From Siphonodentalium dalli (Eukaryota > Mollusca > Scaphopoda > Gadilida > Siphonodentaliidae), in assembly GCA_032622095.1 (NCBI GenBank), contig CP136061.1:84728324-84792323 (forward strand): a stretch of 64,000 bases of DNA. The letters are read 5' to 3'. A model generated the notes under the pieces. The model was not told where the DNA came from and searched no databases. It saw only the letters and a list, made by a program, of their open reading frames with translations. The position numbers and the translations under genes are program-made. Below, in pieces: positions 56,101-64,000 of the stretch. Each line of letters begins with the position of its first letter. Position 1 is the stretch's first letter.

Positions 56101-59100
56101 AGACCTGTCATGAATGGTGCTGAATGGATGTGATGTTCAGTTCATTATGTATACCTGTCATGAATGGTGCTGAATGGATGTGATGTTCAGTTCATTATGT
56201 AGACCTGTCATGAATGGTGCTGAATGGATGTGATGTTCAGTTCATTATGTAGACCTGTCATGAATGGTGCTGAATGGATGTGATGTTCAGTTCATTATGT
56301 AGACCTGTCATGAATGGTGCTGAATGGATGTGATGTTCAGTTCATTATGTAGACCTGTCATGAAAGGTGCTGAATGGATGTGATGTTCAGTTCATTATGT
56401 AGACCTATCATGAATGGTGCTGAATGGATGTGATGTTCAGTTCATTATGTAGACCTTTCATTAATGGTGCTGAATGGATGTGATGTTCAGTTCATTATAT
56501 AGACATGTCATGAATGGTGCTGAATGGATGTGATATTCAGTTCATTATGTATACTTGTCATGAATGGTGCTGAATGGATGTGATATTCAGTTCATTGTGT
56601 AGACCTGTCATGAATGGTGCTGAATGGATGTGATGTTCAGTTCATTATGTAGACCTGTCGTGAATGGTGCTGAATGGATGTGATGTTCAGTTCATTATGT
56701 AAACCTGCCATGAATGGTGCTGAATGGATGTGATGTTCAGTTCATTATGTATACCTGTCATGAATGGTGCTAAATGGATGTGATGTTCAGTTCATTATGT
56801 ATACCTGTCATGAAAGGTGCTGAATGGATGTGATGTTCAGTTCATTATGTATACCTGTCATGAATGGTGCTGAATGGATGTGATGTTCAGTTCATTATGT
56901 ATACCTGTCATGAATGGTGCTGAATGGATGTGATGTTCAGTTCATTATGTATACCTGTCATTAATGGTGCTGAATGGATGTGATGTTCAGTTCATTATGT
57001 AGACCTGTCATTAATGGTGCTGAATGGATGTGATGTTCAGTTCATTATGTAGACCTGTCATTAATGGTGCTGAATGGATGTGATGTTCAGTTCATTATGT
57101 ATACCTGTCATGAATGGTGCTGAATGGATGTGATGTTCAGTTCATTATGTAGACCTGTCATGAATGGTGCTGAATGGATGTGATGTTCAGTTCATTATGT
57201 ATACCTGTCATGAATGGTGCTGAATGGATGTGATGTTCAGTTCATTATGTAGACCTGTCATTAATGGTGCTGAATGGATGTGATGTTCAGTTCATTATGT
57301 ATACCTGTCATGAATGGTGCTGAATGGATGTGATGTTCAGTTCATTATGTAGACCTGTCATTAATGGTGCTGAATGGATGTGATGTTCAGTTCATTATGT
57401 ATACCTGTCATGAATGGTGCTGAATGGATGTGATGTTCAGTTCATTATGTAGACCTGTCATGAATGGTGCTGAATGGATGTGAAGTTCAGTTCATTATGT
57501 AGACCTGTCATGAATGGTGCTGAATGGATGTGAAGTTCAGTTAATTATGTAGACCTGTCATGAATGGTGCTGAATGGATGTGGTGTTCAGTTCATTAAGT
57601 AGACCTGCCATGAATGGTGCTGAATGGATGTGAAGTTCAGTCCATTAAGTAGACCTGTCATGAATGGTGCTGAATGGATGTGAAGTTCAGTTAATTATGT
57701 AGACATGTCATGAATGGTGCTGAATGGATGTGGTGTTCAGTTCATTATGTAGATCTCTCATGAATGGTGCTGAATGGATGTGATGTTCAGTTCATTATGT
57801 AGACCTGCCATGAATGGTGCTGAATGGATGTGGTGTTCAGTTCATTATGTAGACCTGTCATGAATGGTGCTGAATGGATGTGAAGTTCAGTTAATTATGT
57901 AGACCTGTCATGAATGGTGCTGAATGGATGTGGTGTTCAGTTCATTAAGTAGACCTGTCATGAATGGTGCTGAATGGATGTGAAGTTCAGTTCATTATGT
58001 TGACATGTCATGAATGGTGCTGAATGGATGTGAAGTTCAGTTCATTATGTAGACCTGTCATGAATGGTGCTGAATGGATGTGATGTTCAGTTCATTATGA
58101 AGACATGTCATGAATGGATGTGGTGTTCAGTTCATTATGTAGACCTGTCATGAATGGTGCTGAATGGATGTGAAGTTCAGTTCATTATGTAGACCTGTCA
58201 CGAATGGTGCTGAATGGATGTGATGTTCAGTTCATTATGTAGACCTGTCATGAATGGTGCTGAATGGATGTGATGTTCAGTTCATTATGTATACCTGTCA
58301 TGAATGGTGCTGAATGGATGTGATGTTCAGTTCATTATGTATACCTGTCATGAATGGTGCTGAATGGATGTGATGTTCAGTTCATTATGTATACCTGTCA
58401 TGAATGGTGCTGAATGGATGTGATGTTCAGTTCATTATGAAGACATGTCATGAATGGATGTGGTGTTCAGTTCATTGTGTAGACCTGTCATGAATGGTGC
58501 TGAATGGATGTGAAGTTCAGTTCATTATGTAGACCTGTCACGAATGGTGCTGAATGGATGTGATGTTCAGTTCATTATGTAGACCTGTCATGAATGGTGC
58601 TGAATGGATGTGATGTTCAGTTCATTATGTATACCTGTCATGAATGGTGCTGAATGGATGTGATGTTCAGTTCATTATGTAGACCTGTCATGAATGGTGC
58701 TGAATGGATGTGATGTTCAGTTCATTATGAAGACATGTCATGAATGGATGTGGTGTTCAGTTCATTGTGTAGACCTGTCATGAATGGTGCTGAATGGATG
58801 TGAAGTTCAGTTCATTATGTAGACCTGTCACGAATGGTGCTGAATGGATGTGATGTTCAGTTCATTATGTAGACCTGTCATGAATGGTGCTGAATGGATG
58901 TGATGTTCAGTTCATTATGTATACCTGTCATGAATGGTGCTGAATGGATGTGATGTTCAGTTCATTATGTATACCTGTCATGAATGGTGCTGAATGGATG
59001 TGATGTTCAGTTCATTATGTAGACCTGTCATGAATGGTGCTGAATGGATGTGATATTCAGTTCATTAAGTAGACCTGCCATGAATGTCCCTGAATGGATG

Positions 59101-62100
59101 TGATGTTCAGTTCATTATGTATACCTGTCATGAATGGTGCTGAATGGATGTGAAGTTCAGTTCATTATGTAGACCTGCCATGAATGGTGCTGAATGGATG
59201 TGGTGTTCAGTTCATTAAGTAGACCTGCCATGAATGGTGCTGAATGGATGTGATGTTCAGTTCATTATGTAGACCTGTCATGAATGGTGCTGAATGGATG
59301 TGATGTTCAGTTCATTACGTAGACCTGCCATGAATGGTGCTGAATGGATGTGGTGTTCAGTTCATTAAGTAGACCTGCCACGAATGGTGCTGAATGGATG
59401 TGATGTTCAGTTCATTATGTAGACCTGTCATGAATGGTGCTGAATGGATGTGATGTTCAGTTCATTATGTAGACCTGTCATGAATGGTGCTGAATGGATG
59501 TGATGTTCAGTTCATTATGTATACCTGTCATGAATGTCCCTGAATGGATGTGATGTTCAGTTCATTATGTAGACCTGTCATGAATGGTGCTGAATGGATG
59601 TGATATTCAGTTCATTATGTAGACCTGTCATGAATGGTGCTGAATGGATGTGATGTTCAGTTCATTATGTAGACCTGTCATGAATGGTTCTGAATGGATG
59701 TGATGTTCAGTTCATTATGTATACCTGTCATGAATGTCCCTGAATGGATGTGATGTTCAGTTCATTATGTATACCTGTCATGAATGTCCCTGAATGGATG
59801 TGATGTTCAGTTCATTATGTAGACCTGTCATGAATGGTGCTGAATGGATGTGATATTCAGTTCATTATGTAGACCTGTAATGAATGGTGCTGAATGGATG
59901 TGAAGTTCAGTTCATTATGTAGACTTTTCATGAATGGTGCTGAATGGATGTGATATTCAGTTCATTATGTAGACCTGTCATGAATGGTGCTGAATGGATG
60001 TGATATTCAGTTCATTATGTAGACCTGTCATGAATGGTGCTGAATGGATGTGATATTCAGTTCATTATGTAGACCTGTCATGGATGGTGCTGAATGGATG
60101 TGATGTCCAGTTCATTATGTAGACCTTTCATGAATGGTGCTGAATGGATGTGATGTTCAGTTCATTATGTGGACCTGTCATGAATGTCCCTGAATGGATG
60201 TGATGTTCAGTTCATTATGTAGACCTCATGAATGGTGCTGAATGGATGTGATGTTCAGTTCATTATGTAGACCTGTCATGAATGTCCCTGAATGGATGTG
60301 ATGTTCAGTTCATTATGTAGACCTGTCATGAATGGTGCTGGATGGATGTGATGTTCAGTACATTATGTAGACCTGTCATGAATGGTGCTGAATGGATGTG
60401 ATGTTCAGTTCATTATGTATACCTGTCATGAATGGTGCTGAATGGATGTGATATTTAGTTCATTATGTAGACCTCATGAATGGTGCTGAATGGATGTGAT
60501 ATTCAGTTCATTATGTAGACCTGTCATGAATGGTGCTGACTGGATGTGATATTCAGTTCATTATGTAGACCTGTCATTAATGGTGCTGAATGGATGTTCA
60601 GTTCAGTTCATTATGTAGACCTGTCATGAATGTCCCTGAATGGATGTGTTATTCAGTTCATTATGTAGACCTCATGAATGGTGCTGAATGGATGTGATAT
60701 TCAGTTCATTATGTAGACCTGTCATGAAGTCCCTGAATGGATGTGATGTTCTGTTTATTATGTAGACCTGTCATGAATGGTGCTGAATGGATGTGATGTT
60801 CAGTTCATTATGTAGACCTGCCATGAATGGTGCTGAATGGATGTGATGTTCAGTTCATTATGTAGACCTTTCATGAATGGTGCTGAATGGATGTGATGTT
60901 CAGTTCATTGTGTAGACCTGTCATGAATGGTGCTGAATGGATGTGATGTTCAGTTTATTATGTAGACCTTTCATGAATGGTGCTGAATGGATGTGATGTT
61001 CAGTTCATTATGTAGACCTGTCATGAATGGTGCTGAATGGATGTGATGTTCAGTTCATTGTGTAGACCTGTCATGAATGGTGCTGAATGGATGTGATGTT
61101 CAGTTCATTATGTAGACTTGTCATGAATGGTGCTGAATGGATGTGATGTTCAGTTCATTATGTAGACCTGTCATGAATGATGCTTAATGGATGTGATGTT
61201 CAGTTCATTATGTAGACTTGTCATGAATGGTGCTGAATGGATGTGATGTTCAGTTCATTATGTAGACCTTTCATGAATGGTGCTGAATGGATGTGAAGTT
61301 CAGTTTATTATGTAGACCTGTCATGAATGGTGCTGAATGGTTGTGATGTTCAGTTCATTATGTAGACCTGTCATGAATGGTGCTGAATGGATGTGATGTT
61401 CAGTTCATTATGTAGACCTTTCATGAATGGTGCTGAATGGATGTGATGTTCAGTTCATTATATAGACATGTCATGAATGGTGCTGAATGGATGTGATATT
61501 CAGTTCATTATGTAGACCTGTCATGAATGGTGCTGAATGGATGTGGTGTTCAGTTCATTGTGTAGACCTGTCATGAATGGTGCTGAATGGATGTGATGTT
61601 CAGTTCATTATGTAGACCTGTCATGAATGGTGCTGAATGGATGTGATGTTCGGTTCATTATGTAGACCTGCCATGAATGGTGCTGAATGGATGTGATGTT
61701 CAGTTCATTATGTAGACCTGTCATGAATGATGCTGAATGGATGTGATGTTCAGTTCATTATGTAGACATGTCATGAATGGTGCTGAATGGGTGTGATGTT
61801 CAGTTCATTATGTAGACCTGTCATGAATGGTGCTGAATGGATGTGATGTTCAGTTCATTATGTAGACCTGCCATGAATGGTGCTGAATGGATGTGATGTT
61901 CAGTTCATTATGTAGACCTGTCATGAATGATGCTGAATGGATGTGATGTTCAGTTCATTATGTAGACATGTCATGAATGGTGCTGAATGGGTGTGATGTT
62001 CAGTTCATTATGTAGACCTGTCATGAATGGTGCTGAATGGATGTGGTGTTCAGTTCATTGTGTAGACCTGTCATGAATGGTGCTGAATGGATGTGATGTT

Positions 62101-64000
62101 CAGTTCATTATGTAGACCTGTCATGAATGGTGCTGAATGGATGTGATGTTCAGTTCATTATGTAGACCTGCCATGAATGGTGCTGAATGGATGTGATGTT
62201 CAGTTCATTATGTAGACCTGTCATGAATGATGCTGAATGGATGTGATGTTCAGTTCATTATGTAGACATGTCATGAATGGTGCTGAATGGGTGTGATGTT
62301 CAGTTCATTATGTAGACCTGTCATGAATGGTGCTGAATGGATGTGATGTTCAGTTCATTATGTAGACCTGCCATGAATGGTGCTGAATGGATGTGATGTT
62401 CAGTTCATTATGTAGACCTGTCATGAATGATGCTGAATGGATGTGATGTTCAGTTCATTATGTAGACATGTCATGAATGGTGCTGAATGGGTGTGATGTT
62501 CAGTTCATTATGTAGACCTGTCATGAATGGTGCTGAATGGATGTGATGTTCAGTTCATTATGTAGACCTGTCATGAATGATGCTTAATGGATGTGATGTA
62601 CAGTTCATTATGTAGACCTGCCATGAATAGTGCTGAATGGATGTGATGTTCAGTTCATTATGTAGACCTGCCATGAATGGTGCTGAATGGATGTGATGTT
62701 CAGTTCATTATGTAACCTGTCACGAATGGTGCTGAATGGATGTGATGTTCAGTTAATTATGTAGACCTGTCATGAATGGTGCTGAATGGATGTGATGTTC
62801 AGTTAATTATGTAGACCTGTCATGAATGGTGCTGAATGGATGTGATGTTCAGTTAATTATGTAGACCTGTCATGAATGGTGCTGAATGGATGTGATATTC
62901 AGTTCATTACGTAGACCTGTCATGAATGGTGCTGAATGGATGTGAGGTTCAGTTCATTATGTAGACATGTCATGAATGTTGATGAATGGATGTGATGTTC
63001 AGTTCATTATGTAGACCTGTCACGAATGGTGCTGAATGGATGTGATGTTCAGTGCATTATGTAGACCTTTCATGAATGGTGCTGAATGGATGTGATGTTC
63101 AGTTCATTAAGTAGACCTGCCATGAATGGTGCTGAATGGATGTGGTGTTCAGTTCATTATGTAGACCTGTCATGAATGGTGCTGAATGGATGTGATATTC
63201 AGTTCATTATGTAGACCTGTCATGAATGGTGCTGAATGGATGTGGTGTTCAGTTCATTATGTAGACCTGTCATGAATGGTGCTTAATGGATGTGATGTTC
63301 AGTTTATTATATAGACCTTTCATGAATGGTGCTGAATGGATGTGATGTTCAGTTCATTAAGTAGACCTGCCATGAATGGTGCTGAATGGATGTGGTGTTC
63401 AGTTCATTAAGTAGACCTGCCATGAATGGTGCTGAATGGATGTGGTGTTCAGTTCATTATGTAGACCTGTCATGAATGGTGCTGAATGGATGTTATATTC
63501 AGTTCATTATGTAGACCTGTCATGAATGGTGCTGAATGGATGTGGTGTTCAGTTCATTATGTAGACCTGTCATGAATGGTGCTGAATGGATGTGATATTC
63601 AGTTCATTATGTAGACCTGTCATGAATGGTGCTGAATGGATGTGATGTTCAGTTCATTATGTAGATGAATGGATGTGATGTTCAGTTCATTATGTAGATG
63701 AATGGATGTGATGTTCAGTTCATTATGTAGACCTGTCATTAATGGTGCTGAATGGATGTGATGTTCAGATCATTATGTATACCTGTCATGAATGGTGCTG
63801 AATGGTTGTGATGTTCAGTTCATTATGTAGATGAATGGATGTGATGTTCAGTTCATTATGTATACCTGTCATTAATGGTGCTGAATGGATGTGATGTTCA
63901 GTTCATTATGTAGATGAATGGATGTGATGTTCAGTTCATTATGTATACCTGTCATTAATGGTGCTGAATGGATGTGATGTTCAGTTCATTATGTATACCT
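50130..64000. repeat. Long 50-bp minisatellite, >13.8 kb, runs off window
   Basis: The unit is 'gtagacctgtcatgaatggt', 'gctgaatggatgtgatgttc', 'agttcattat'. Variants: GTATACC for GTAGACC; a 45-bp form missing 'tgatg' (54.72-55.36 kb); a 33-bp form missing 'cctgtcatgaatggtgc' (for example 50.51, 51.59, 63.66 kb); 'gaagttc' and 'ggtgttc' forms (57.5-59.4 kb); and 'tgtccctgaatgg' forms (59.1-60.7 kb). I estimate about 280 units. Higher-order blocks are visible. Repeating frames on both strands in the 45-bp zone are artefacts of the 15-codon period. Confidence 0.97.

Noticed and set aside
50130-64000. CRISPR-like array
   Set aside because: Units are contiguous with no unique spacers, in an animal-like genome; it is a minisatellite.

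Overview
The window looks like animal nuclear DNA, most likely from a mollusc and possibly a bivalve. It is AT-rich and gene-poor, has canonical GT-AG introns, and is crowded with MITE-like elements, minisatellites and repeats of the 'agagttatggccctttt' and 'tatgcccccga' types that I associate with molluscs. The taxon is an inference. No bacterial operons, rRNA genes or CRISPR arrays are visible.

The only gene I can support is split across the + strand. Nine small exons (12.8, 14.1, 17.0, 19.5, 22.8, 38.9, 42.5, 45.2 and 49.8 kb) each encode one six-cysteine module of 41-48 residues: C-x(5-10)-C-x5-C-x(3-8)-C-x-C-x(10-12)-C, with an invariant Tyr-Trp before the last Cys. The module resembles EB/EGF-like extracellular repeats. 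Every exon starts in phase 1 and eight of nine end in phase 1 at a good donor, so they can be skipped or duplicated without a frameshift. A possible signal-peptide leader lies upstream (9102-9134 plus 10763-10800), but its second exon has an in-frame TGA. Exon 3 has lost its donor G. The locus is therefore either a large secreted or surface module-repeat gene, perhaps polymorphic, or partly decaying. Its 3' end would lie beyond the window.

The rest is repeats. 0-9 kb: simple repeats, a TTAA-flanked hairpin MITE family whose terminus and core have each been amplified in tandem, and a tRNA-like 496-bp element with 73-bp terminal direct repeats and a 19-bp target-site duplication. 9-30 kb: three clear or probable hAT-type elements or relics, a 220-bp near-perfect palindrome, a 77-bp tandem array, a TTAA element with a hAT element nested inside it, and a large inverted repeat. 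30.6-34.2 kb: a satellite with alternating 515/721-bp units. 37.4-42.3 kb and 47.2 kb onward: a segmental duplication carrying module exons 6 and 9, each between a 19-bp and a 48/50-bp minisatellite. Copy 1 also carries a Penelope-like element insertion with a 15-bp target-site duplication, shown by the empty site in copy 2. 50.1 kb to the end: about 13.9 kb of a 50-bp minisatellite with nested higher-order blocks, running off the window.
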